DNA of 64,000 nucleotides from Bog-756 sp963824645 (lineage in GTDB: Bacteria > Actinomycetota > Acidimicrobiia > Acidimicrobiales > RAAP-2): the NCBI GenBank assembly GCA_963824645.1, contig CAWGQC010000005.1, positions 124,001 through 188,000 of the forward strand, written 5' to 3'. A model generated the notes under the pieces. It searched no databases, was not told where the DNA came from, and saw only the letters and a list, made by a program, of their open reading frames with translations. Numbering within the stretch: position 1 is the stretch's first letter; each line of letters opens with the position of its first letter. The position numbers and the translations under genes are program-made. Shown here one piece after another: positions 51,727 to 60,573 of this stretch.

Positions 51727-53217
51727 GTGAAGTTCGACTTGGCTCATCCCACCCGAAACCAGGTCCGAGACGGCATGATCTCGGGCCTCATCGCCGAATC
51801 GATCGCCATCCCCGTCCTCATCACGGCGATCTTCACCAATCAGAATGGCATGCGGTGGGGATACGTGGCTGCGGCCATCGGCTGCATCCTCGTGTCCGTC
51901 ATCTACCTGGCGCTCTTTGTGGTCACCACGAAGGGGAAGACCGGCATCAACGCCAAGGCCAACGTGGGTTTCGTGATGGTGTGCCTCGCCCTGGCATCCC
52001 TGGGATGCATCGAGCTTGCGTCGTCGAACAGGCTGGGGACCTACACCCCCGCCATTCTGGTGGGCGTCACTTTCGTGGGTGTCATCGGTGATCGACGCAT
52101 GCGTACCTGTATCGGCCTCTACAGCATCGCCCTGGTGGCCATCATCAGCTGGGCGGAGGGACTCCGGGGGCAGGATCTTGTCGCCCTGGTCATCGTCTAC
52201 GCAGCCACAATCGTCATTATCACCTGGATCATCTCCCGATCGGTGGGCTCTCTGACCGAGGACCTCAACGTCCGACAGGCCATCGACGCTCTCAACCTGA
52301 CGTTTGAAGACATGAGCCATGCCGACGCCGAGACGGGGGCCGAGCTCATGAGTGATCTGTTCAGGCGAGGTCTGCCCCTGGTCACCGACATCCTGCCGGC
52401 CGAGCAGGCGACGGTGTATGTCCACAGCGCCACCCTCGGCCGGTTCGTGCCCTTGGCCAACTGGCCGAATGACCACGAGGACGGCTCGGCGCTGGCCGAA
52501 CGGCCCGAGTTGGAGCAGGCGCTCCGGGCTGATGCCGTCGTGCTCACCGATGCCCACTGCGCCATACCCGTCGGCTACTGCGTTGACGGCGAACTGTTGA
52601 TGGTGGTCAAACGGGCCGAGTCTGACCGCCACGTCGATCATCGGACCGAAGAAGCGGCGCGTCTTCTTGCCTCGACCTTCCTCCGTGTGACCAGTCGGGC
52701 GAACTTCGTGAGCGGACTCCACACGGAAAGCCGCACGGATCCGCTGACCGGGCTGGCCAATCGGAGAAGTCTGTACGAGCGCATTGAGATCGAGATGGCT
52801 CACGCCCTGCGCTCGGAGACACCGTTGAGCGTGGCCATGATCGATCTCGATTTTTTCAAGAGCTACAACGACCAATACGGCCACGTGGCCGGCGACACAT
52901 TGCTGAGATCAATCGCCGCCGTCATGGTGTCGAATATCCGAGGGCAGGATCTGGTGGCCCGCTACGGGGGTGAAGAGTTCTGTCTGGTCATGCCTGACAC
53001 CGATATCGTCGGCGGTCACCATCTGTTGGACCAACTGCGAACGGGTGGCCGCGACGCCACCTCGGATCTCGGCATCACGCTTTCAGCCGGACTGACCAGT
53101 TGGGACGGCATCGAGGACGCCACGTCCTTCATTGAACGGGCCGATCAGGCCCTGTACCGGGCCAAGGAGTCGGGTCGGAACCGAGTGGTCTCCATCCAGG
53201 CCTTCACGGAGTTCTGA
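51727..53217 (+). CDS. Membrane diguanylate cyclase (GGEEF)
   Basis: 496 residues. About six membrane helices cover residues ~15-175, a GAF-like segment about 195-330, then a GGDEF domain with GGEEF at 414-418 and I-site RGQD just before. DPLTGLANRRSLYERI and MIDLDFFKSYND mark its start. There is no EAL domain, so it should make c-di-GMP from two GTP with product inhibition. It starts 7 nt after a perfect sigma-28-type promoter. Confidence 0.9.
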   Translation: MKFDLAHPTRNQVRDGMISGLIAESIAIPVLITAIFTNQNGMRWGYVAAAIGCILVSVIYLALFVVTTKGKTGINAKANVGFVMVCLALASLGCIELASSNRLGTYTPAILVGVTFVGVIGDRRMRTCIGLYSIALVAIISWAEGLRGQDLVALVIVYAATIVIITWIISRSVGSLTEDLNVRQAIDALNLTFEDMSHADAETGAELMSDLFRRGLPLVTDILPAEQATVYVHSATLGRFVPLANWPNDHEDGSALAERPELEQALRADAVVLTDAHCAIPVGYCVDGELLMVVKRAESDRHVDHRTEEAARLLASTFLRVTSRANFVSGLHTESRTDPLTGLANRRSLYERIEIEMAHALRSETPLSVAMIDLDFFKSYNDQYGHVAGDTLLRSIAAVMVSNIRGQDLVARYGGEEFCLVMPDTDIVGGHHLLDQLRTGGRDATSDLGITLSAGLTSWDGIEDATSFIERADQALYRAKESGRNRVVSIQAFTEF

Positions 53218-53232
53218 TCGGATCGGGGGCCG

Positions 53233-53418
53233 TCACTCCGGCTTGCGCATGACCAGATAGACGTTGTCGTCGACGGCGAACGAATCGACGAGTACGAAAC
53301 CATCGGCGGCCGACGCATCCAGTTCTGCCTCCAGCTCATGACGACGCTCGGCAACGACCAATCGGCCCCCTTGAACCCGCAGGACCCGATGAGTAGTCGG
53401 TGTCGAGTCGGGGCTCAT
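53233..53418 (-). CDS. Small hypothetical protein
   Basis: 61 residues with a conserved-looking compact pattern (RVLRVQGGRLVVAERRHELEAEL... VDDNVYLVMRKPE). It has no recognised family. It fills the gap between the diguanylate cyclase and the HPDDE deacetylase. A TAAGGT box lies 9 nt before the ATG, and no ribosome site is present. Coding is plausible, not certain. Confidence 0.45.
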   Translation of the reverse strand: MSPDSTPTTHRVLRVQGGRLVVAERRHELEAELDASAADGFVLVDSFAVDDNVYLVMRKPE

Positions 53419-53452
53419 CGACTGGACACCTTAAACCGAGTGCTCGGCCTGC

Positions 53453-54298
53453 TCATTCACTGGTGACAGGCGATGGCGTGCGGCCGCCATCCGCCGTCGC
53501 TGATATATCGGCCATGAGGGCGGTCTCCCGGGAGCGAATCGGCACCTCAGCACCGGGGTGGATCCGGATGTACCACTCGCGTCCCCATACCTTCATGTAC
53601 ATGGGATCGGGCATGGACAGAAAGAAGCTGTCCTCGCTGATCTGACTGGGATGGGCCCGCATGGCCTGCTTCTTTCGCTCGATCCAGGGCGTCACGTCGA
53701 TCTCCGTGGTGATCCGAGTGGCGGGCTCCCCCATCGCGTTCTGACCTTCGGCCACATCTTCGGGGGGCTCCCAATCCGTCCCGCCCGCCTCCCTGGCCAC
53801 TTCCCGCAGATAGTCGCGGTTCATGGTGGCCATGTACAGGAACGGGGTGGCGGCCAACTCGGCGGCCCGTACTCCGACCCTGTGGACCTGAATGTGATCC
53901 GGGTGGTCATAGCCGCCATGCTCGTCGTAGATCACCAGAACGTCGGCTTTCTCCTCCTCGAGGACCGACGCCAACCGGCCCGCCGCCTCTTCGACATCGG
54001 CTCCGGCGAAGCTCCCTGGGCGGCTATTGCTGTCTTCGCCGGCCATGCCCGAGTCGAGATAGCCGAGGAAGAGCTGGCGATCAACGCCCAGAATCCGGGA
54101 TGCCTCGGCCAGCTCGAGGCCCCTACGGTCGGACAGCGACTGCCCCTGGTCGAGGTCCTCGGGCACCTCGCCGAGCTCCCCGCGGGTGGCTGTGACCAGC
54201 ACCACCCTGTCACCGATATCCGACATGGAGGCCATGGTGCCCCCGGTCAGAATGGTCTCGTCGTCCGGATGAGCGTGGAAGAAGACAGCAGTGGCCAT
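53453..54298 (-). CDS. PIG-L family deacetylase (MshB/Mca-like)
   Basis: 281 residues with the zinc motif AHPDDE (H10, D12, D13) and the later DEHGGYDHPDHIQVHRVG (H-P-D-H). This is the family of GlcNAc-inositol deacetylase MshB and mycothiol S-conjugate amidase Mca; the length fits either. It removes an acyl group from an amino sugar or conjugate. A TAGGGT box ends 6 nt before the ATG, suggesting leaderless mRNA. Confidence 0.85.
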   Translation of the reverse strand: MATAVFFHAHPDDETILTGGTMASMSDIGDRVVLVTATRGELGEVPEDLDQGQSLSDRRGLELAEASRILGVDRQLFLGYLDSGMAGEDSNSRPGSFAGADVEEAAGRLASVLEEEKADVLVIYDEHGGYDHPDHIQVHRVGVRAAELAATPFLYMATMNRDYLREVAREAGGTDWEPPEDVAEGQNAMGEPATRITTEIDVTPWIERKKQAMRAHPSQISEDSFFLSMPDPMYMKVWGREWYIRIHPGAEVPIRSRETALMADISATADGGRTPSPVTSE

Positions 54299-54304
54299 GT
54301 CGGC

Positions 54305-54310
54305 ACCCTA
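54305..54310 (-). promoter_or_regulatory. Candidate leaderless -10 box (TAGGGT) for the PIG-L deacetylase
   Basis: TAGGGT on the minus strand ends 6 nt before the ATG at 54298. Confidence 0.4.
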
Positions 54311-54340
54311 ATGGGGCGACGCCTTTGGAAACCCGACCGT

Positions 54341-54685
54341 TCAGCCCAGCGGTAGCTGAGGGGCCTCCGCCAGTGACAGGCGGCCGACGGTCGACTTGTC
54401 GGTGTCGCCGCCCCCCTTCTTTCCGGTAACGGCGAAGATCCGTTCCGGGCCGAAGGACCGTACGGTCCGGTCTCCTTCCCGTCCACCGACGACCTCGATG
54501 GATTCGGTGCCATTCTTGTGATTGAGCACGCGGGCCCGGAACTCCCACTGCGCTCCCCTGATGCGTAGCCCGGAGACGATGACCGGGTCGCCGCGCCGAA
54601 GGCCGTTCCAGCTCTCAGAGCGTTCGAGATGCCCGCCCGCCTCGATGGCGGCACGACGAGCGGGCATGCGGGGGGATCTGGTCAT
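54341..54685 (-). CDS. Hypothetical protein, small beta-domain
   Basis: 114 residues from the ATG at 54685; the frame is open further upstream without plausible protein. The core WNGLRRGDPVIVSGLRI and EFRARVLNHKNGTESIEVVGG then RSFGPERIFAV looks like a small beta-barrel with a basic surface, as in conserved actinobacterial uncharacterised proteins. No function can be assigned. It is followed by the PIG-L gene on the same strand. Confidence 0.6.
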   Translation of the reverse strand: MTRSPRMPARRAAIEAGGHLERSESWNGLRRGDPVIVSGLRIRGAQWEFRARVLNHKNGTESIEVVGGREGDRTVRSFGPERIFAVTGKKGGGDTDKSTVGRLSLAEAPQLPLG

Positions 54686-54752
54686 TCCCGCCGGTCCCTC
54701 GACCGACGGACAGGAACTGGGCCCGACCTGCGCTCGGCGTCGTGGTCCACGC

Positions 54753-55361
54753 TTACCGGCGCTCCTGGCGCACCACGCGGAGGCGATGCCATATGGCGAC
54801 CAGGACGACCACCACGGCCAGAACGGCAACCACGTAGCCGATATCGCTGAACGCCTTCAGGGCTCGGCTGTAGCTGCTGCCCAGGGCATAACCGAAGCTG
54901 GTGAGGGCGGTACACCAGATGGCACAGCCGATCACGGTGAAGATCAGGAATTTGGTCACCGCCATCTCCCCCAGTCCGGCGGCAAAGGAGACGAACGATC
55001 TCAGAAGGGGAATGAACCGGCCGAACAGGACGAAGGGTTCGCCCCGACGATCGAACCAGGCTTCTGCCCGGTCCAGGTCACGGTGGGTGAGCAACACGTA
55101 CTTTCCCACCCGGTCGACCAGGGTGCGACCGCCGAAATAGCCGATCAGATAGCCGGTCAAGGATCCCAGGACCTCGGCGATGAGGGCCACCACGATCACC
55201 ACAACCAGGTCCAGGTGGTGTGGCTCCCCGGGGATCTGTCCACTGGCCAGAACCCCGCCGTAGATCAGCGCCACTTCGGCGCCGACCGGCAGGCCCATGG
55301 CCGAAATGAAGCTCAGGACGAAGACGGCAAGGTAACCCCACGTCTCGAGAAAATGCTCCAT
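54753..55361 (-). CDS. DedA family membrane protein
   Basis: 202 residues with four to five membrane helices and the DedA signature FGRFIPLLRSFVSFAAGLGEM, plus GSLTGYLIGYFGGR. DedA proteins act in envelope lipid homeostasis (flippases for undecaprenyl phosphate in several bacteria). The start is the ATG at 55361, on the opposite strand from the alpha/beta hydrolase. Confidence 0.85.
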   Translation of the reverse strand: MEHFLETWGYLAVFVLSFISAMGLPVGAEVALIYGGVLASGQIPGEPHHLDLVVVIVVALIAEVLGSLTGYLIGYFGGRTLVDRVGKYVLLTHRDLDRAEAWFDRRGEPFVLFGRFIPLLRSFVSFAAGLGEMAVTKFLIFTVIGCAIWCTALTSFGYALGSSYSRALKAFSDIGYVVAVLAVVVVLVAIWHRLRVVRQERR

Positions 55362-55513
55362 AAGCCATCAATGTCTAGTCGGTCACCGTGGCCCGTACGG
55401 TTATGGCGGGAGGCCAGGGCGGACGGCGCCTCCAGAGCCGGGCCGTCCCTGTCAGGCCGCCTGACCGGTCGAACCTGGCTCCGTGGGCCGCCTGAACCTT
55501 CTGTCCCTTCGGC

Positions 55514-55519
55514 TACCGT
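55514..55519 (+). promoter_or_regulatory. Candidate leaderless -10 box (TACCGT) for the alpha/beta hydrolase
   Basis: TACCGT ends 7 nt before the GTG at 55527, and no ribosome site is present. Confidence 0.35.
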
Positions 55520-55526
55520 CGATGGA

Positions 55527-56431
55527 GTGCCGACCGTCCAGCACGACCCCGGCAGGCGCCTGAATCGCTGCACGACGCCAGACGGGGTGGGTGTCGCCGT
55601 CTACGACTTCGGGGGTGAGGGCGACGACCTTCTGCTGGTCCACGCCACCGGATTCTGCGGCCAGATGTTCGGGCCGCTGACCCGCTCCCTGATCCATCGT
55701 TTCCGATGCTGGGGTCTGGACCTCCGGGCCCACGGCCGGTCAGACCGGCCGGCCGACGGTAGTTTTGCCTGGTCGGGCTTCTGTACCGATGTGCTCACCG
55801 TCATCGACCACCTCGGATTGTCCCGTCCCTACGCCTTCGGCCATTCCTGCGGAGGAGCCGCCATCCTGCTGGCCGAGCAGGCCAGCCCGGGCACCTTCGC
55901 ATCCATGCACTGTTTTGAGCCGGTTGTGCTGGACGAATCACCGGGGGCCCTTCCCATCGATGCCAATCCGCTTACGGAGGGAGCCCGCCGGCGCCGCCAG
56001 GTCTTTCCCGATGGCGAGGATGCCTTCATCAATTTTCGGCCAAACCACCCCTGTCGGAGCTCGACCCCGAGGTCCTGCTCCTCTACGTGGAAGCTGGGTT
56101 CGAGGTAGTTCCGGCCGAGGACGGTGGGGACGGCCATGCCATTCGGCTGCGATGCCACCGGGACGACGAAGCCGCCATCTATGCCAACGGTGCATCGCAC
56201 GGCGCCTTCGGGCACCTGCACGAGATCGGCTGTCCGGTCGTCTTCAGCTGCGGTGAGCTCACCGACGCATTCGGACTGCCCTTTGTCGAAGCAGATGCCG
56301 GGCGGGTCGAGCAGGGCACGATCAGCGTCGTGCCCGGAGTGGGGCATTTCGGCCCCCTGGAGAAGCCCGGAGTGGTGGCCTCTTCGATCCTCGGCGCCTG
56401 GTACCCCGCCGACGAGACACCCCGGTCCTAG
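55527..56431 (+). pseudogene. Alpha/beta hydrolase with a single-base frameshift
   Basis: The first ~170 codons from the GTG at 55527 encode an alpha/beta hydrolase: LLLVHATGFCGQMF, LDLRAHGRSDRP, nucleophile region FGHSCGGAA. After INF at ~56033-56037 the protein continues in the -1 frame as AKPPLSELDPEV... with the Asp region VVFSCGELTDAF and the catalytic His in PGVGHFGPLE. Adding one T to the TTTT run joins the halves (INFSAKPPL) into ~301 residues. Either a recent mutation or a homopolymer sequencing error. The RecB-like gene starts 9 nt after its stop. Confidence 0.8.
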
Positions 56432-56434
56432 TCT
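56429..56434 (+). promoter_or_regulatory. Candidate leaderless -10 box (TAGTCT) for the RecB-like gene
   Basis: TAGTCT ends 6 nt before the ATG at 56441 and overlaps the stop codon of the preceding hydrolase. Confidence 0.4.
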
Positions 56435-56440
56435 GTTCGC

Positions 56441-57262
56441 ATGGCTTTGGTTCTTCCCCGTTCACTCTCCCCATCGAAGGTCTCGTCATTTCGCGACTGC
56501 GCTTTGGCCTTCCGGTTCAGTGCCATCGACCATCTCCCCGAAGAGCCCACCATATGGACGGTGAAGGGCACATTGGTGCACCGCGCCCTGGAGCGGCTGT
56601 TCTGGGAACACCGGCGGGGACAGCGATCGCCGGGGGCGGCGGCGGCCGAACTCGACCACGCCTGGGATGAGATGCAGCTCGATGCCGAATATCTCGCTCT
56701 CGAACTCGGGCCCGACGAAGTAGACCGGTTACGGGCGGATGCCGAGGACCTGGTCGGAAACTACTTCGCCCTGGAGGATCCCAACGAAGTGAATGCCGTC
56801 GGCATCGAGCTCACCCTCGAGGCTCGGATCGGCGCCATGCGGCTGAGAGGAATCCTCGATCGGCTCGATCTCACCCCCGAGGGCGATCTGGTGGTGATCG
56901 ACTACAAGACGGGGCGTGCACCCTCGCCTGCCTTCGAACAATCGAAGCTCGTCGGTGTCAACATCTATGCCCTGTTGTGTGAGGAGGTCCTCGGGCGTCG
57001 ACCGGTGCAGGTCAAACTTCTTCATCTCAAGGAACCCACCTCGATCATTGCCGAACCGTCCGATCAAGCTCTGCGAGGCCAGCGTCAGAAGGCCGTGGCC
57101 GTGTGGACGGCCATCGAGCAGGCCTGCGAGAAAGAGGACTTCCGCCCCCGTCCGTCGCGGCTCTGCGACTACTGCAATTTCAAACCGTTCTGTCCGGCGT
57201 TCGGTGGCAACCCCGACGAGGCCCTCAAGACTCCCGTTACAACGGCCCTGAGCGCTGTATGA
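56441..57262 (+). CDS. RecB-like PD-(D/E)XK nuclease family protein with Fe-S cysteines
   Basis: 273 residues. SPSKVSSFRDCALAFRF at the start, VKGTLVHRALERLF, GILDRLDLTPEGDLVVIDYKTG (catalytic Asp and DYK) and a C-terminal Cys set CDYCNFKPFC match RecB/Cas4-type nucleases with a 4Fe-4S cluster (first Cys in FRDC). Expected to act on DNA ends in repair. No cas genes are nearby. It overlaps the PAP2 gene by ATGA at 57259-57262, so the two are translationally coupled. Confidence 0.85.
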   Translation: MALVLPRSLSPSKVSSFRDCALAFRFSAIDHLPEEPTIWTVKGTLVHRALERLFWEHRRGQRSPGAAAAELDHAWDEMQLDAEYLALELGPDEVDRLRADAEDLVGNYFALEDPNEVNAVGIELTLEARIGAMRLRGILDRLDLTPEGDLVVIDYKTGRAPSPAFEQSKLVGVNIYALLCEEVLGRRPVQVKLLHLKEPTSIIAEPSDQALRGQRQKAVAVWTAIEQACEKEDFRPRPSRLCDYCNFKPFCPAFGGNPDEALKTPVTTALSAV

Positions 57263-58026
57263 GCAGGACAGACCGCATGGATCCGGCAAATGACGTGAGC
57301 GGAAGCCCAGGCCGGAGCGATGACACGCCAGGGGGCGGGAGCGAAGACGCCACGGCCCCCGAAGCCCGGCATGACACCGGGCCGTCGACCGGACGACCAC
57401 CCGTACGGCTCCTGTCCGACGACGTCGATTCTTCTCCTGCCACCCACTCTTCGGTTTCCGATCAACCGTTGGCCTCGGTTGTACCGTCTTCAGCCCTGAT
57501 GGATGTGATTCGAGCCCTAGACGAACAGGTTGACAGCTGGTTCGAGCCTCTGAGGGGCAACCCCACCCTCGACGGAGCAGCCAAACTGATCACCGGATTG
57601 GGCGACCACGGCCTCATGTGGGCAGTGACCACGGCGTGGCGGGCGAGACATACCGGACCGGAACGGGCTCGCGCCGTGCGCGCTCTGGCCGTGGCCGGCA
57701 TCGAGTCCAGCGTGGTCAATGCAGCCATCAAGGCGGTTGTCGGCCGGACCCGCCCTGACGTCACCAGGGTTCAGCTCACCGAGGGCGGCGTTCCGGTCCG
57801 CCAGCCCAAAACCAGCAGCTTCCCGAGCGGACACACTCTCGCCGCCTTCTGCGCGGCCACGGTCATGACCACAAAAGGTGACCGCTCAGGAAACGCCCTG
57901 CTCCTCACCGGAGCGACACTGGTAGGCATAAGCCGACTGCACGTCGGCGCACACCACGCCTCCGATGTCTTGGGGGGCGCCGCCATCGGCGTCGGCCTGG
58001 GTCTCGTCGGTCGCCGACTGGTTTGA
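57259..58026 (+). CDS. PAP2 superfamily phosphatase (membrane-associated)
   Basis: 255 residues. About 90 disordered Ser/Pro/Gly/Asp-rich residues precede the PAP2 domain. All three phosphatase motifs are present: KAVVGRTRP, SFPSGHT and SRLHVGAHHASD. Such enzymes dephosphorylate lipid phosphates such as undecaprenyl diphosphate or phosphatidate. The ATG at 57259 overlaps the nuclease stop. Confidence 0.85.
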   Translation: MSRTDRMDPANDVSGSPGRSDDTPGGGSEDATAPEARHDTGPSTGRPPVRLLSDDVDSSPATHSSVSDQPLASVVPSSALMDVIRALDEQVDSWFEPLRGNPTLDGAAKLITGLGDHGLMWAVTTAWRARHTGPERARAVRALAVAGIESSVVNAAIKAVVGRTRPDVTRVQLTEGGVPVRQPKTSSFPSGHTLAAFCAATVMTTKGDRSGNALLLTGATLVGISRLHVGAHHASDVLGGAAIGVGLGLVGRRLV

Positions 58027-58196
58027 CCACCAGTTCTCCCATCTGAGTCCAACCTCTGGCCGCCCAGCCCGGCCTCGGCACCTCAGTGTCGTCACCCGGT
58101 GGGGCCGGCGGAGCCGGGACACCGACCCCATGCCCCTTCGGCCACCTCGCGGGCATCGGGGCGGAATCGATCGGACTCCTCCGGGGTTGGACGAGT

Positions 58197-58805
58197 ATGA
58201 GTTCTGACCTTACATTTGCTGTGACCTGGGACTACAGGTGCCCGTTTGCCCGAAACGGCCATGAGCACATCATGGATGGCCTGGAGGCTGGAGCGCCCTG
58301 GGATGTCACTTTCGTCCCCTTCTTCCTCAACCAGGCCCAGGTCGCCGAAGGGGGGCCGCCGGCGTGGGAGGACCCGAGTCAACAGCCTGATCTTTTGGCC
58401 TTGGCGGCTGGAGTGGTCGTCCGTGACAGGTACCAAGACCGGTTCCTGGCCGCCCACCGGTCTCTGTTTGCCGCCCGGCACGACGAGGCCGGTGACCTCC
58501 GGGACCCGGACGTAGTGCGTAAGGCCCTGGCCAGAGTAGATCTCGACGCCGACGCGGTTCTGTCCGAGGTCGAGGCGGGGTGGCCCGCCAAGGTGGCGCG
58601 CGACGAACATGAACGGGTTGTGGGTGAGCTGGAGGTATTTGGAGTCCCTACCTTCATAGTGGGCAGGGACGCCGTCTTCGTTCGACTCATGAACCGGCCT
58701 GGCGGGGACGGCCAGCTGGCTCAGAAGACCATTGAGAAAGTGCTCGGATTGATGCACGATCATCCCGAGCTCAATGAGTTCAAGCACACCCGTCTGTCTA
58801 TTTAG
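58197..58805 (+). CDS. DsbA-like thioredoxin-fold protein with one active-site Cys
   Basis: 202 residues of the DsbA/FrnE-like family, with VTWDYRCPFARN in place of a CxxC: only C15 is present (CPFA). A cis-Pro loop is seen as FGVPTFIVG. The protein has no signal peptide, so it is cytoplasmic. Single-Cys members are typically glutathione- or mycothiol-dependent isomerases/transferases. The ATG at 58197 matches domain start; the frame is open further upstream. Confidence 0.75.
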   Translation: MSSDLTFAVTWDYRCPFARNGHEHIMDGLEAGAPWDVTFVPFFLNQAQVAEGGPPAWEDPSQQPDLLALAAGVVVRDRYQDRFLAAHRSLFAARHDEAGDLRDPDVVRKALARVDLDADAVLSEVEAGWPAKVARDEHERVVGELEVFGVPTFIVGRDAVFVRLMNRPGGDGQLAQKTIEKVLGLMHDHPELNEFKHTRLSI

Positions 58806-58858
58806 CAGCAGGCCCATGAATGGCTGCCGGGCCGTTTGGCTCGGCCCGGGCCTGATCT

Positions 58859-59758
58859 TCAGACGAGCTCCGCCAGAGCGCCGACGGAGGCCCTTATCTG
58901 GTCAGCCGAACCAAATGGAGCGCCGCAGAAGTCGGTGACTCCCATTTCCGCCAGCCGACGGACAGCGGCCTTGACGGTCGACTCATCACCAACGATGGCC
59001 ACGTCAGCAGGCCCCTCAGCTCCTTCTCGATCGAGCATGGCCCGGTAAGAGGGCAGATTGCCATAGATGGCGAAGACCTCGGCCGCCTTGGCACGGGCTG
59101 CGTCAGAATCGCCGGTTACGCACACGGGAAGCCCGACGCCGATGCGGGGCCTCGGGCGGCCCGCTTCGGAAGCTGCTTCGTTGATGGTGGGAATGATGTG
59201 CGATTCGATGGTGTCAGGACCGGTCATCCATGTGACGGTCCCCGAAGCCATAGCGCCGGCCAGGCGCAACATGGTGCGCCCGAGAGCGGCCACCAGAACC
59301 GGGGGTGGTGGTGCGTCGATTTGGAGAGGACCAAATGTCGAGGCTCGAAGCGTCTCACCGGTGAAGGACACCTGCTCACCCTCGAGCAAGGGAACCAGTA
59401 CGGAAAGGTACTCCTTCATGTGACGGGCGGGCCGGTCGAACGATTGTCCGAAAACATTCTCAATGACGATCTGATGGGAAAGTCCGATCCCGAGAATCAG
59501 TCTTCCTCCAGTGGCCGCCTGCACGGTCAAGGCCTGCCCGGCCATCATGACGGGGTGGCGCGGATAGGTGGGGACAACGGCCGTCCCCAGGTCGATCCCG
59601 TCGACTTCACGACCGATGGCAGCCAGGGCGGTGAGTGCGTCGTAGCCGAAGATCTGGGATGCCCAGGCTGTTTGGATTCCCGCATCCCGAAGGGAGGCCA
59701 CCTGACTGACGGCTTGTTCAAACGGGACCTCGGTGTCGAACATCACTCCGATGCGCAT
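58859..59758 (-). CDS. LLM-class F420-dependent oxidoreductase
   Basis: 299 residues. MRIGVMFDTEVPFEQAV, AWASQIFGYDALTALAAIGREVDGIDLGTAVVPTYPRHPVMMAGQALTVQAATGGRLILGIG and HIIPTINEAA match the F420-dependent luciferase-like family. The ATG at 59758 follows GGAAGGAGAG; the ATG at 59809 is rejected. It is divergent from purE. Confidence 0.85.
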   Translation of the reverse strand: MRIGVMFDTEVPFEQAVSQVASLRDAGIQTAWASQIFGYDALTALAAIGREVDGIDLGTAVVPTYPRHPVMMAGQALTVQAATGGRLILGIGLSHQIVIENVFGQSFDRPARHMKEYLSVLVPLLEGEQVSFTGETLRASTFGPLQIDAPPPPVLVAALGRTMLRLAGAMASGTVTWMTGPDTIESHIIPTINEAASEAGRPRPRIGVGLPVCVTGDSDAARAKAAEVFAIYGNLPSYRAMLDREGAEGPADVAIVGDESTVKAAVRRLAEMGVTDFCGAPFGSADQIRASVGALAELV

Positions 59759-60024
59759 GATCGCTCTCCTTCCATTCGGGCGTCCCACTTGTGGCTGGTG
59801 ACGGCACACGACACGTGGCCCCCCGGACCCCTGGACCGACCACCTGGCCTCTGTGGCTGTGCGACCGGGCGTGTCTGGGACCCAGCCAACCAGTACGACG
59901 AACAGCGGGGTGCGGGGGCCTCACGGCTTGACGGGGCCCACCGTAGTGGTCAAGACGACGTGCGGCTGGGCCCTCCCCACCGGTTGGATGTGACCAGAGT
60001 GCCGGGGTCGGGCAGAATGCGCCT

Positions 60025-60519
60025 ATGTCCGTTGCCATCATCATGGGAAGCTCATCCGATTCGTCGATCATGGACGACGCCGTCCAGACCCTTCGGTCCT
60101 TCGGGATCGTGGCCCACGTCCGCGTACTCTCAGCCCACCGCACGCCTGACGACACCATTGCCTTCGCTCGGGGCGCGGCCGACGCCGGCATCAAGGTCAT
60201 CATCGCCGCTGCTGGAGGGGCGGCCCACCTAGCCGGTGTTGTGGCCGCGGCCACTCCCCTTCCGGTGATCGGGGTGCCGGTGGCCCTGGCCAATCTGGGT
60301 GGTCTCGACTCCTTGCTGGCCATGGTGCAGATGCCCAAGGGAATTCCGGTAGCCACGGTGGCCGTCAATGGGGCCCGCAACGCCGCCCTACTGGCCGTGC
60401 GGATCCTCGCCCTCTCCGACGAGCGGCTGGCCGCCGAGCTCGACCGCTACCACCAGGATCTGGCCGATCAGGTACGCGATCAGGACAGGGAGATCGTGGC
60501 CCGCTACACATCGGCCTGA
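60025..60519 (+). CDS. purE: 5-(carboxyamino)imidazole ribonucleotide mutase
   Basis: 164 residues, the full family length. GSSSDSSIMDDA, SAHRTPDD and AAAGGAAHLAGVVAAATPLPVIGVP are the substrate-binding signatures. It converts N5-CAIR to CAIR in purine synthesis. A CAGAAT box ends 6 nt before the ATG, suggesting leaderless mRNA. No purK or other purine gene is adjacent. Confidence 0.95.
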   Translation: MSVAIIMGSSSDSSIMDDAVQTLRSFGIVAHVRVLSAHRTPDDTIAFARGAADAGIKVIIAAAGGAAHLAGVVAAATPLPVIGVPVALANLGGLDSLLAMVQMPKGIPVATVAVNGARNAALLAVRILALSDERLAAELDRYHQDLADQVRDQDREIVARYTSA

Positions 60520-60573
60520 CCCCGGAGTTTGCTCGGACCGCGGTGGCAGGGTCGCCGTACCCGGCCAAAGCTC

